Of a stretch of DNA of 64,000 bases, positions 44,176 to 52,372 are shown one piece after another. The notes under the pieces are model-generated. The model was not told the DNA's origin and did not search any database. It saw nothing but the letters and a program-made list of their open reading frames with translations. The stretch comes from Pseudomonas prosekii (GTDB lineage: Bacteria > Pseudomonadota > Gammaproteobacteria > Pseudomonadales > Pseudomonadaceae). The stretch is taken from the NCBI RefSeq assembly GCF_900105155.1, contig NZ_LT629762.1, forward strand, positions 2,542,001-2,606,000, written 5' to 3'. The position numbers were made by a program, and so were the translations under genes. Each line of letters opens with the position of its first letter. Position 1 is the stretch's first letter.

Positions 44176-45720
44176 ATGAATTTGATGCCCGAAGACCTCC
44201 CTGACGACCCTGTTCTGCTCAAGCAAATGTTGCTTGAGGCACTCAGTCGTCAGCAGGTAACGGCTGAGGCATACCAGACTCATATCGTCGATCTGAAAGA
44301 ACAGATCAAGCTGCTGCGCGACCGTTTGTTCGGTCGCAAATCCGAGCAGACCGTTGAACCCAATACCCCTCAACTGGCGTTGTTCAACGAGCCCGAAAGC
44401 GAGCCGATGCCTTCAATCGGCGACGCTGACGAAGAAGTTGTTGCTCCGACTTCACGTCGTGGCAAGCGCAAGCCTCTGTCTGCTGATCTGCCGCGCATCG
44501 AAGTCATCCACGAACTTCCCGAGCACGAACTGACGTGTGCCTGTGGTTGCCGCAAGCATGTCGTCAGCGAAGAAACTAGCGAGCAGCTGGATATCGTGCC
44601 GATGCAAATCCGCGTGATCAAACACATCCGCAAAGTCTACGGGTGTCGTGGTTGTGAAGCGGCGCCGGTCACTGCTGACAAACCGGCTCAGTTGATCGAA
44701 AAGAGCATGGCCAGTCCGAGTGTCTTGGCGATGTTGTTGACCACTAAATACGTCGACGGCCTGCCGCTCCACCGATTTGAAACCGTACTTGCCCGTCATG
44801 GTGTGGACATCCCTCGCCAAACGTTGGCGCGCTGGGTCATCCAGTGCGGCGAGCACTTGCAACCGTTATTAAATCTGATGCGGGATCGGTTGCTGGAAAG
44901 CCCTGTCGTCCACTGTGATGAAACCCGCGTCCAGGTACTTAAAGAACCGGATCGAGACCCAACCAGCCAATCCTGGATGTGGGTGCAAGCCAGCGGGCCG
45001 CCGGCTCGAAAAGTCGTGCTGTTTGACTACACCTCCAGCCGTGCGCAGGAAGTGCCGTTGCGCCTGTTGGAAAGTTATCGTGGCTACGTCATGACCGATG
45101 ATTACGCGGGTTACAACGCCTTGGCATTACAGCCCGGAGTGGAACGTCTGGCGTGCATGGCCCATGTGCGGCGCAAGTTTGTCGATGCTCAAAAGGTACA
45201 GCCCAAGGGCAAGGCGGGACGTGCCGATATCGCCCTGACGATGATCAACAAGCTGTACGGCATCGAGCGTGAACTAAAGGGCGTCAGTGACGAGCAACGA
45301 TTTATCGGCAGACAGGAAAAGAGCCTGCCGATCCTAGCCCAGTTGAAAAGCTGGCTGGATAAAACTCAGTCCCAAGTGACGCCGCAAAGTGTGCTGGGCA
45401 AGGCGGTTAACTATCTTGCCAACAATTGGAGCCGGCTGGAGCGTTACGTGGAGGCCGGGTTTTTACCGATCGACAACAATGCGGCGGAACGCGCGATAAA
45501 GCCGTTTGTTATCGGTCGCAAGGCGTGGCTGTTCAGCGACACGGCCAAAGGCGCTACTGCCAGTGCTCAGATCTACAGCCTAGTGGAGACCGCCAAGGTC
45601 AACGGCCAAGAGCCTTATACGTGGCTACGCCACGTACTGGAGCAGTTACCACATGCGCAGTCGGTGGCAGACTATGAGGCACTGTTGCCGTGGAACTGCT
45701 CGCCAGAGATATCACGTTAA
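44176..45720 (+). CDS. tnpC: IS66-family transposase TnpC
   Basis: A 514-aa IS66 transposase. A leucine-zipper-like N-terminus ([25 protein letters not shown]) and a Cys-rich zinc-binding segment ([25 protein letters not shown]) precede the DDE core: [22 protein letters not shown] and [21 protein letters not shown]. All three catalytic positions are present. Only tnpB and tnpC are seen, and I could not find matching terminal inverted repeats, so the element is probably an immobile remnant. Confidence 0.93.
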   Translation: MNLMPEDLPDDPVLLKQMLLEALSRQQVTAEAYQTHIVDLKEQIKLLRDRLFGRKSEQTVEPNTPQLALFNEPESEPMPSIGDADEEVVAPTSRRGKRKPLSADLPRIEVIHELPEHELTCACGCRKHVVSEETSEQLDIVPMQIRVIKHIRKVYGCRGCEAAPVTADKPAQLIEKSMASPSVLAMLLTTKYVDGLPLHRFETVLARHGVDIPRQTLARWVIQCGEHLQPLLNLMRDRLLESPVVHCDETRVQVLKEPDRDPTSQSWMWVQASGPPARKVVLFDYTSSRAQEVPLRLLESYRGYVMTDDYAGYNALALQPGVERLACMAHVRRKFVDAQKVQPKGKAGRADIALTMINKLYGIERELKGVSDEQRFIGRQEKSLPILAQLKSWLDKTQSQVTPQSVLGKAVNYLANNWSRLERYVEAGFLPIDNNAAERAIKPFVIGRKAWLFSDTAKGATASAQIYSLVETAKVNGQEPYTWLRHVLEQLPHAQSVADYEALLPWNCSPEISR

Positions 45721-45861
45721 ACCTGAACCCTAAACGTGGGGTGAGTGGATCGAATCGTATGCTAGGGAAGCCTCGACATCCTTTGGTGTACCGCCAAATC
45801 CACCCAGCACGTAATAGACTCGGTACGTTTTTTGGGCCTCCAAAGCCCTGTAAAAATATAA

Positions 45862-45902
45862 AATCCTACCCCCGGTACAAAAATAATCCTACCCCCGGTA
45901 CA
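45862..45902. repeat. Direct repeat of an 18-bp sequence beyond the IS66 genes
   Basis: aatcctacccccggtaca is present at 45862-45879 and 45885-45902 (period 23). It may mark the end of an old insertion; no matching partner was seen on the left side. Confidence 0.6.
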
Positions 45903-45953
45903 GGTCCAAAATGGCTCACATGAGCACAGATAGGGCGTGCTTCTGCATTTCCG

Positions 45954-46150
45954 TGGCATTGAAATGGCATTTAAATACCACAGAAATAGCGCGCATCTTT
46001 TGTGCCACCTGAAATACCTGGTCTTGGCATTTTTGTGCCATTGAAATAACCAAACTTTGACATTTTTGTGCCACCAAAATAGCTAAACATTGGCATTTTT
46101 ATGCCAGCAAAATGGTAGGTGAGCTATTTATGTGCCACAGGTATAGAAAT
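45954..46150. repeat. Array of about six 33-bp units with a palindromic core
   Basis: Units begin at 45965, 45992, 46025, 46058, 46091 and 46124. The best copies read tggcatttttgtgcca, a short hairpin, followed by a 17-base linker with a conserved aaata core and often aaac. The period is exactly 33 in the centre. The array is AT-rich, lies between IS66 and a small gene and has no open frame of its own; it could be transcribed into a chain of small hairpins. Confidence 0.75.
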
Positions 46151-46284
46151 ATGGCGCACCGCGTCTGGGATCAGGTGGTGACTTTGAGTGTGGGGTTCAT
46201 GGAGCGTTTACGAGCGAACTGGCGGACCGTGGCCGCCAGCATCGCACGCGCGATCTGCTCTCGATGTAACTGCTGATTACCCCG

Positions 46285-46310
46285 AAACAGCCTGCAATCG
46301 CGGGCTGTTT
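46285..46310 (+). terminator. Hairpin between repeat array and the 61-aa gene
   Basis: aaacagcc (46285-46292) pairs with ggctgttt (46303-46310), followed by aatt. It could end a transcript from the repeat array. Confidence 0.5.
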
Positions 46311-46333
46311 AATTCACTCCAAGGATCGAAGCC

Positions 46334-46519
46334 ATGAACGCAACGACACAAAACAGCTCATCCATATCCGAAGCGCTTAAAGCGAGAAAAGCCTACCTAA
46401 CCGCCCTGGTCAAGCTCGTGGATACCCAAACCGGCAAAATCACAACTACGCAAAAGCTCACCATCACTGCAATGAGGGCAGAAATTGGACTAATCGAGCA
46501 TAAGCTGAAAAAACGGTGA
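46334..46519 (+). CDS. Small hypothetical protein (61 aa)
   Basis: A 61-aa basic helical protein (SISEALKARKAYLTALVKLVDTQTGKITTTQKLTITAMRAEIGLIEHKLKKR) behind ccaaggatcga. It lies 183 bases past the repeat array and is followed by a perfect hairpin. The function is unknown. Its size and helical nature would fit a regulatory or toxin-antitoxin-like role, but no motif supports this. Confidence 0.55.
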   Translation: MNATTQNSSSISEALKARKAYLTALVKLVDTQTGKITTTQKLTITAMRAEIGLIEHKLKKR

Positions 46520-46528
46520 TGAGGATAA

Positions 46529-46551
46529 ACGGAAGCTCGCGAAGCTTCCGT
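46529..46551. terminator. Bidirectional hairpin between the 61-aa gene and the ABC-3C operon
   Basis: acggaagct and agcttccgt pair perfectly around cgcga. It lies ten bases after the plus-strand gene and 113 bases after the minus-strand operon, so it may serve both. Confidence 0.6.
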
Positions 46552-46663
46552 TGCATTAAAGTTTGGCTGGCAGCTTCCAGGTAAGACCAGACGCTCCCCT
46601 ACTGAGCCGCTCGCCAACTAGTGAGTGGGACAACTCTTAAATAACTGAACAGACAAACAGTAC

Positions 46664-48640
46664 TTAGCGTTCGTCATAGTCATCAATCAGGCCCTTCGGC
46701 AGATCGTTGTCGCCCGCCGAGCTATAGTGAGCAACAATGTAAGGCTTATAATTTGAAACAAAGAACTCAGGCACGTCATTATCGACCAATATTATCTGGC
46801 AGTTTATGCCCTTCTTTTCTGCACGCCCTGCCAGCTCAAACATATATTCGTACATATTTTTGTATTTATCCGGATCTGAAATTCCTTCATCTGCGTCAGC
46901 TGCAGTATCAGTATCATCCTGATGCTTTGCTTTGGAGGTCTTTCCGAGGTATTTCCCTACAGTGTCAATAAGCAGAATTGCAGGATAATTAACTTCATTA
47001 TCAATGGCGTACTCTAGAATCGCTAGGAATAGCCCAATTGAAGATATAGTGCGTAGGCCACCGGAAGTAATTGTCATGTATTCGCGATCACGGATTACCG
47101 GCAAGAAATTCTTTGAACTTACAGATATTCCTCGCCGATTTTTAATATTAACCTTCTTGAGAAATTTATTGAGATTATCAGAAAGATCAGACAGTACATT
47201 CACTAAGCTTGGCGCTGACTTCTTCAGTTCCTCTAGCCGCTCTTCCAAACTAACAACCACAGCATTACATTGCTCGTACTGATCATGAATGCTTTTTTGA
47301 GAATTTCTTATTTTAAGATTAACAACCAGTTGACTTCTAGACTGCCGCCTTGCCGATAACTCTTTAACCAGTGCATCTCTTTGGGTTAGGTAAGGAGTGA
47401 TCATGCTTTCACTTTCAGTATCTAACAACTCACGAGCCTTGTTAAGATCCTCATGAACAGCAAAGTAGGCAGCGTTCGCCTCGCGTTGCTTTTCGGAAAG
47501 CTCAGAAATAAGCGATTGGATGCCCTTTCTTTTCTTCTTTAGCGAGTCAAACTCGTTCAAAAGCGGAGAAATTCCGCTGGAAACAAAGGGTTTAATTTCA
47601 GCAATGTCTTCAATTGGAGTATCGCATATAGGGCATGGCTGTGAAACCTTTGTAATTTCCCCTATCTTCTGATTTGCGGAGAGAGCTGCCTCAACTTTTC
47701 CTATATCGTTGTCGTAATCATTTTTTAAACGTACATAGCGATCTAGCTGAGCTCTTAAATTTGTTAACTCTTGAGACAGCCCTTTTTCATTGAGCGAAAG
47801 CATGTTGAAAGCGGCTTTATAAGACTCGTACTGACTAGAACTGGAAACCATTCTTGTATTAGTCTCGCCCAACTCCCTTTCTAGCTCAATAATAGTTTCA
47901 TCAAGAGATGTTAGAGAATCATCGATTGAGGACTGACTCTCATAATCAGTCTCTCGCAAAAATTCAGAGACCGACTCATACTTATTTTTATAACGACGGG
48001 CCTCTTGAGATTGCTTAGAGATCTCCTGCTCTAACTCTGAAATACTGCTATCTAGAACATTGAAAATATATTTAAATACTTCTTTATTGGTCGAAAAGAG
48101 ATTCCAGTTCGCCGAGTCCAGCAAATTTTTGCTGCCAACCTCATCTTGGTCAAGATATGAAAATTTATATAGATCTCGAAAGCTCAACCGCTTCAAATTT
48201 GAGTCAGCTTTAGAGGGTGATACTTTAACACTGATTTTTGGAAGTCCTAATGCCCCCATAAAAAAATCAGAGAGATATCCGTCTGGACCCTCCGTAGAAC
48301 CAAATTTAGGTGCGTATTTTTTAGGATAGTTATTCGCGCACTCTGAAAAAATACAGCGATAAACCTCTACTAACGCAGTCGGCTTAAATACATCTCTCTT
48401 TATCGTGTATTCGATGCCATTTAGCCTGACTTCTAGCGCGGCGTATGTGATGGAGGATGATATTTCATCTGCCATTACAATGGATGAGGCACCAAGAAGA
48501 TAGTTAACAAATTCCAGGATACTAGACTTTCCTGTATCAGAATCCCCATAGATTATATTGACACCTGGGGAAAATTGGATGCTGTAGTTTTTGCGGTGCC
48601 CGACCAAATGCAAAAAATCAATGTTCAGATAAGGATGCAT
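46664..48640 (-). CDS. ABC three-component (ABC-3C) defence system ATPase, DUF3732
   Basis: A 658-aa SMC/Rad50-like ATPase. Walker A is GDSDTGKS (residues 32-39), a long coiled coil with a CPIC zinc-hook-like motif near 337 follows, and a C-terminal GGLRTISSIGLFLAILEYA and AILLIDTVGKYLG supply the signature-like and Walker B regions. This is the DUF3732 type of the ABC three-component conflict systems. The ATG at 48640 lies two bases after the stop of the middle component, behind AAGGGA. It probably senses invader DNA and licenses the effector. The operon is markedly AT-rich compared with the host chromosome, a sign of recent transfer. Confidence 0.85.
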   Translation of the reverse strand: MHPYLNIDFLHLVGHRKNYSIQFSPGVNIIYGDSDTGKSSILEFVNYLLGASSIVMADEISSSITYAALEVRLNGIEYTIKRDVFKPTALVEVYRCIFSECANNYPKKYAPKFGSTEGPDGYLSDFFMGALGLPKISVKVSPSKADSNLKRLSFRDLYKFSYLDQDEVGSKNLLDSANWNLFSTNKEVFKYIFNVLDSSISELEQEISKQSQEARRYKNKYESVSEFLRETDYESQSSIDDSLTSLDETIIELERELGETNTRMVSSSSQYESYKAAFNMLSLNEKGLSQELTNLRAQLDRYVRLKNDYDNDIGKVEAALSANQKIGEITKVSQPCPICDTPIEDIAEIKPFVSSGISPLLNEFDSLKKKRKGIQSLISELSEKQREANAAYFAVHEDLNKARELLDTESESMITPYLTQRDALVKELSARRQSRSQLVVNLKIRNSQKSIHDQYEQCNAVVVSLEERLEELKKSAPSLVNVLSDLSDNLNKFLKKVNIKNRRGISVSSKNFLPVIRDREYMTITSGGLRTISSIGLFLAILEYAIDNEVNYPAILLIDTVGKYLGKTSKAKHQDDTDTAADADEGISDPDKYKNMYEYMFELAGRAEKKGINCQIILVDNDVPEFFVSNYKPYIVAHYSSAGDNDLPKGLIDDYDER

Positions 48641-48642
48641 AA

Positions 48643-49170
48643 TCAATTCCCTTTGAGTAGCGTGTTCAACCAAGCATTGAGTTTTGTAGTGGGCTGAGAT
48701 TGTAAAGGCCCTAGCTTGGATATAATTTCAATTAAAGAGCAAAAATAATTCTTGTTTGCCGCTTCGCCAGAGAGCGAGCAAGCAAAGTTATTTCCCATAT
48801 CGGACAACGCATATCTAATGCTGTTGCTCTTGGCATCTCCCTCACACCTTAGAAATCCTAGAGCAGCAAGACGCTTTATCAGCAACTTGGCCTTGCGTCG
48901 ATCAAAAAGTATATCTACATTACTAGACAGGCTCTCTATCGTGTAGGTTAGTCTTTTATCTAGAGGAGTACCTGGCTTGTCAGCAAGTCGCAATATTTTG
49001 CTGATTTTTGATGGATTTTTTATCAAATAAAGGAAAATTTGTATCTTTTCAAAGTCCAGAACTAAATTACCACGACCATTCTGAGCCATATTCAACAAAA
49101 GCAGGGCTAAAATTGCGGTGTTTAGATCAAACTCCTCATCAATTGGCAGATATGGAAGGCTACTGATCAT
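48643..49170 (-). CDS. ABC-3C middle component (MC)
   Basis: A 175-aa protein with a winged-helix-like character (DLNTAILALLLLNMAQ, LDFEKIQIFLYLIKNPSKI, RRKAKLLIKRLAALGFLRCEGDAKSNSIRYALSDMGNNFA). Middle components of ABC-3C systems link the ATPase with the effector. It overlaps the effector gene by 11 bases and nearly touches the ATPase gene, so the three genes are one transcription and translation unit. The exact MC class is not recognised by me. Confidence 0.72.
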   Translation of the reverse strand: MISSLPYLPIDEEFDLNTAILALLLLNMAQNGRGNLVLDFEKIQIFLYLIKNPSKISKILRLADKPGTPLDKRLTYTIESLSSNVDILFDRRKAKLLIKRLAALGFLRCEGDAKSNSIRYALSDMGNNFACSLSGEAANKNYFCSLIEIISKLGPLQSQPTTKLNAWLNTLLKGN

Positions 49171-50392
49171 GGTGATTTACCTTTTCCACCGCCTCTGTAT
49201 GCAAATTTTTTAATGCTTCCAGGGTAGTAGCCTCGGACCAAACGACTCTTGTATCCGACTTGTTGGCCAACTGGTGAATCATTCCCATTTTGTGGCTGTC
49301 ATTCAATTGGGAAAGAGTTGTTTTAAGATATCCATCTTGCGCGTCAAATATCTTCTTATGCACAGACTGCACTAGCTGAGTGGTGCTAGTGCCATTAGCT
49401 ATGTGATATTCGTACTCGAGTCTATAAAGAGTTCTGATGTCCTCATAGAGTTTCTGAAGTAACTCACGATCATGATCACTAGAAAATATTTTTCTCGCCT
49501 CTTCGGCATTGAAAAAATACTCCTTGGCGCTGCCGGTCAATACCTCGGCCACCTCCGCGAGCATTAATTTAAGTACAAAGAACTGATCATCATACTGCTG
49601 ATTGTCAATAAACTCTTTTTTCTCTAACTGCCCCGAGTGTTTTATCGCGAGTTCTTCGATAAAATTTACTACAGCGGTATAAACAGTCTGCTCGCTGTCT
49701 TTGGGTTTGCATATCCCAACATGATCTTCATTCACTGCCACCGCGTTCGCTTTTAGGGTGTCCGTAGGAATGGCGCTATTTTTTTCAACGATTATATCGT
49801 GCGCTCCGTAGATATACTTGACCTCCGGAGTAACGGTCGACTGACTCCACGACCGGTTTAACTTATCAATAGCTTCACCTAGAACTTTAAGATCACCGAC
49901 ATGAGCATTACTAGAAATCAAACTTGCAATACTTGCTGCTTTGGCTCCTTGGTGAGGAACAGCCAGGGATATAAAACCAGTAACAGGAGTCCGTCCGTCG
50001 TGTTCAATCTGTTGGAGAATGCAATACTTGGAGATCAACCCACCCATACTGTGGGCAATTATTATAATTTTCTTATATTTAGAAAAATTTACTGAGAACT
50101 CTGTCTTAAGAAGCTCTCCGATTTCTTCAATCGGAAGATTTTTCCTAAAAGATTTAAGCGATCCGAACAATCGCCCCATAATCGACTTGGACGTGCCATA
50201 TATATTCGTGAATGTGGTGAAATAGTTAAAACACGCGATGTCAAAGCCATCGATACGTGGATCTACTAACAAAAGGGAAGGGAAGGAAACGTGCTCGTCA
50301 TATGCCCATGTGCCCATTCCTCCTGTCAGGCCATGTACAAAAACCACAAGGCTTTTATTCTTGTCGCGACGTATCCACTCTACCATGCTCAT
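49160..50392 (-). CDS. ABC-3C effector: lipase-like alpha/beta hydrolase
   Basis: A 410-aa protein. Residues 1-245 form an alpha/beta hydrolase: oxyanion HGLTGG (20-25), nucleophile Ser115 in AHSMGG, Asp199 in YGAHD and His224 in NEDHVG complete the triad. Residues about 255-400 are an unrelated helical domain (EEARKIFSSDHDRELLQKLYEDIRTLYRLEYEYH...) that I take for the ABC-3C C-terminal coupling domain. It is first in the operon. I infer that it degrades membrane lipid or another ester when released by the ATPase, causing abortive infection; the substrate is not known. Confidence 0.8.
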   Translation of the reverse strand: MSMVEWIRRDKNKSLVVFVHGLTGGMGTWAYDEHVSFPSLLLVDPRIDGFDIACFNYFTTFTNIYGTSKSIMGRLFGSLKSFRKNLPIEEIGELLKTEFSVNFSKYKKIIIIAHSMGGLISKYCILQQIEHDGRTPVTGFISLAVPHQGAKAASIASLISSNAHVGDLKVLGEAIDKLNRSWSQSTVTPEVKYIYGAHDIIVEKNSAIPTDTLKANAVAVNEDHVGICKPKDSEQTVYTAVVNFIEELAIKHSGQLEKKEFIDNQQYDDQFFVLKLMLAEVAEVLTGSAKEYFFNAEEARKIFSSDHDRELLQKLYEDIRTLYRLEYEYHIANGTSTTQLVQSVHKKIFDAQDGYLKTTLSQLNDSHKMGMIHQLANKSDTRVVWSEATTLEALKNLHTEAVEKVNHHDQ

Positions 50393-50476
50393 TTGCGGTC
50401 TTTCCCTGTACTCCGGCTGGTTTGCTTGATGCTAGCACGACAGCATCTGGCCGAAAGACATCGGCCCGCTCAACGT

Positions 50477-52372
50477 TCAACGAATCTCGATTTCTTCCAC
50501 TCCAGCGTCGGTCAGTAGCTGATACAGCTCGGAAACCCGATCACGTCTACCTCTGCCCGAGCAGAAAAGGAAGATTGCTCGCTGCTTAGCTCTCGACAGC
50601 GCAACGAAGAATGTAGCTATGCCTTCCGGGTTGCGCGGCGTATGACTCCACCATGATTGATCGTCAAGGCCGACGAAGAATACGGTGTCGTACTCGAGCC
50701 CCTTGCTCTTGTGAACGGTCATCATCGAGATGTCGTGCGTACCTAAAAACCGATCAATACAGGCTGACCAGGTCGTAGCCTCATAGGCTGATTGCTGCAG
50801 GTGCAGTGAAAACGCTTCAGTCATAATTTCGAGTAGATCGTTTCGTGTGTATGCAGCATAAGCAGCCGCCATGGCATTAACGTCCAAGAAAGTAAAAATC
50901 CGTCGTGCTATTTCAGCTGCAAACTCAGCCGTGGGCATTTGAACACGGACCTCTTGCCCGAGTGCGGCCAAGAAGCCCTGAATGTCCTGGTCAGTTCGAT
51001 ACCGTTGTATCTCGTCATCTTCGTCGACTCCGCGAACAGCATAAAGGGCCGAGGACAAGGTCGACCAAGCTGCAGCGCTACGCTCTCCGCTGGCTAATCG
51101 TAACGCTGCCAAAGCTATTGTAGCGGCCTCATCGACCATTAAATCCTGAACATTGGTTCGGCCAATCGCTTTGTTCTCGTTACGGATATTCAACCCAGCG
51201 GCTGTAAATATTGGCTGCAGTTCTTCCTCAAACTGATCAGCGCGCTGACGCACTAGGAGTACATAGTCTCTTGGTTGCTTCTGGCGGGTAACCAAATCCG
51301 CTGCTATCCACCGGGCAAGCTGTCGCCCTTCAACCACCGTTGAGCGAGAACTCCACACCTGAACCACATCCCTATCCAACTGGCCCACAGCTTGAGACTG
51401 GATTTGTGGCGACTGCGGATCCAGGGCCTGCGCCACGAAATGCTGAACACGCACTAGCTCCGGTGATGATCTGAAGTTGAAAAGCAGGTTGACCCGTTGC
51501 GCCCCAAAATCCGCCTCAAATTGTTCAAAGGCATCCTGACGTGCGCCGGCCCAGCCCATGATTCGCTGCTTATGATCTCCTACCGCAGTCACGACGGTCC
51601 CTGCTTGGCCAAAAGTGGAGAGTAGGAAATCGTATTGAGCGAACGATGTATCTTGGAACTCGTCCACAAACACGTAGGGGTAGGTCATACGCAGCGCACG
51701 CGCAATCTTAGGATTCGCTCGAATAATCAACTCAGCCAACCGATTCAACGTCACGAACGAGAGTCTGGACACATTAGTGCCGTACAACTGTTGTCGCAGC
51801 CACTGATAGGCAGCTAGCTGCTCGGCTGTGGTCGGCTGCAGGAGTGCGTCCACTGTCAGACGACTGCCACCTATCGCTTCTGCCTCAAATCGCTCAGCAG
51901 AAAGCTGCGCAATTCTGGGTTGCCATTCCGCTGGAGCCGTAAATCGAATGCGGTTCAACTCTTCTTGCACTATTCGCCGAGAGGGGAAACCTATTTCATA
52001 GGGGCGTGTAGGACGCCAATGCTCCGGAATCGCAGCTTGGAAACGATCGACAAGACTTTTGGTGAACGCATCAAACGTAAGGGAGATGAAGCGCCCGGCC
52101 AGCTCAGGAGGACAGCGCTTGCGAACACGAGCAGCGAGATTGGCTGCCGCATCCGTCTTGAACGAGATAGCAAGAATCTGCTGCGGTGCTTTGCACAGCC
52201 CCGTCTCCAATAGGTAAGCCGCGCGCTGCGCTAAAAATTCCGACTTTCCAGCGCCAGGACCTGCGACCACAGAGGTGGACTCCGTGCGGCGCAGGGCGAT
52301 CCAAGCATTGGGTTCCAGGTTGGGTATACCGCGAGGTAGCCATACTTCAGGCGTCAGGGGTCTCCAGCTCAT
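50477..52372 (-). CDS. gajB: GajB-like UvrD/PcrA helicase of a Gabija system
   Basis: A 631-aa superfamily 1A helicase. Motif I is GPGAGKS (residues 38-44), motif II VDEFQDT (about 237), motif III VVTAVGDHKQRIMGWAGA, motif IV NFRSSPELVRV, motif V MTVHKSKGLEYDTVFFVGLDD and motif VI FVALSRAKQR, all intact. It overlaps the OLD-family gene before it by four bases, the gajA-gajB layout of Gabija. GajA and GajB form a complex that nicks and degrades phage DNA when cellular nucleotides fall. It is longer than the usual ~500 aa for GajB. Confidence 0.84.
   Translation of the reverse strand: MSWRPLTPEVWLPRGIPNLEPNAWIALRRTESTSVVAGPGAGKSEFLAQRAAYLLETGLCKAPQQILAISFKTDAAANLAARVRKRCPPELAGRFISLTFDAFTKSLVDRFQAAIPEHWRPTRPYEIGFPSRRIVQEELNRIRFTAPAEWQPRIAQLSAERFEAEAIGGSRLTVDALLQPTTAEQLAAYQWLRQQLYGTNVSRLSFVTLNRLAELIIRANPKIARALRMTYPYVFVDEFQDTSFAQYDFLLSTFGQAGTVVTAVGDHKQRIMGWAGARQDAFEQFEADFGAQRVNLLFNFRSSPELVRVQHFVAQALDPQSPQIQSQAVGQLDRDVVQVWSSRSTVVEGRQLARWIAADLVTRQKQPRDYVLLVRQRADQFEEELQPIFTAAGLNIRNENKAIGRTNVQDLMVDEAATIALAALRLASGERSAAAWSTLSSALYAVRGVDEDDEIQRYRTDQDIQGFLAALGQEVRVQMPTAEFAAEIARRIFTFLDVNAMAAAYAAYTRNDLLEIMTEAFSLHLQQSAYEATTWSACIDRFLGTHDISMMTVHKSKGLEYDTVFFVGLDDQSWWSHTPRNPEGIATFFVALSRAKQRAIFLFCSGRGRRDRVSELYQLLTDAGVEEIEIR

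Noticed and set aside
45954..46150. CRISPR array.
   Set aside because: The segments between the palindromic cores are only about 17 bases and similar to each other, no cas gene is present, and the cores vary, so these are tandem repeats.
46151..46276. A 41-codon plus-strand frame between the 33-bp array and the 61-aa gene.
   Set aside because: Short, no convincing ribosome site, and the Cys/Arg-rich end looks like noise; it may be the remnant of an older gene.
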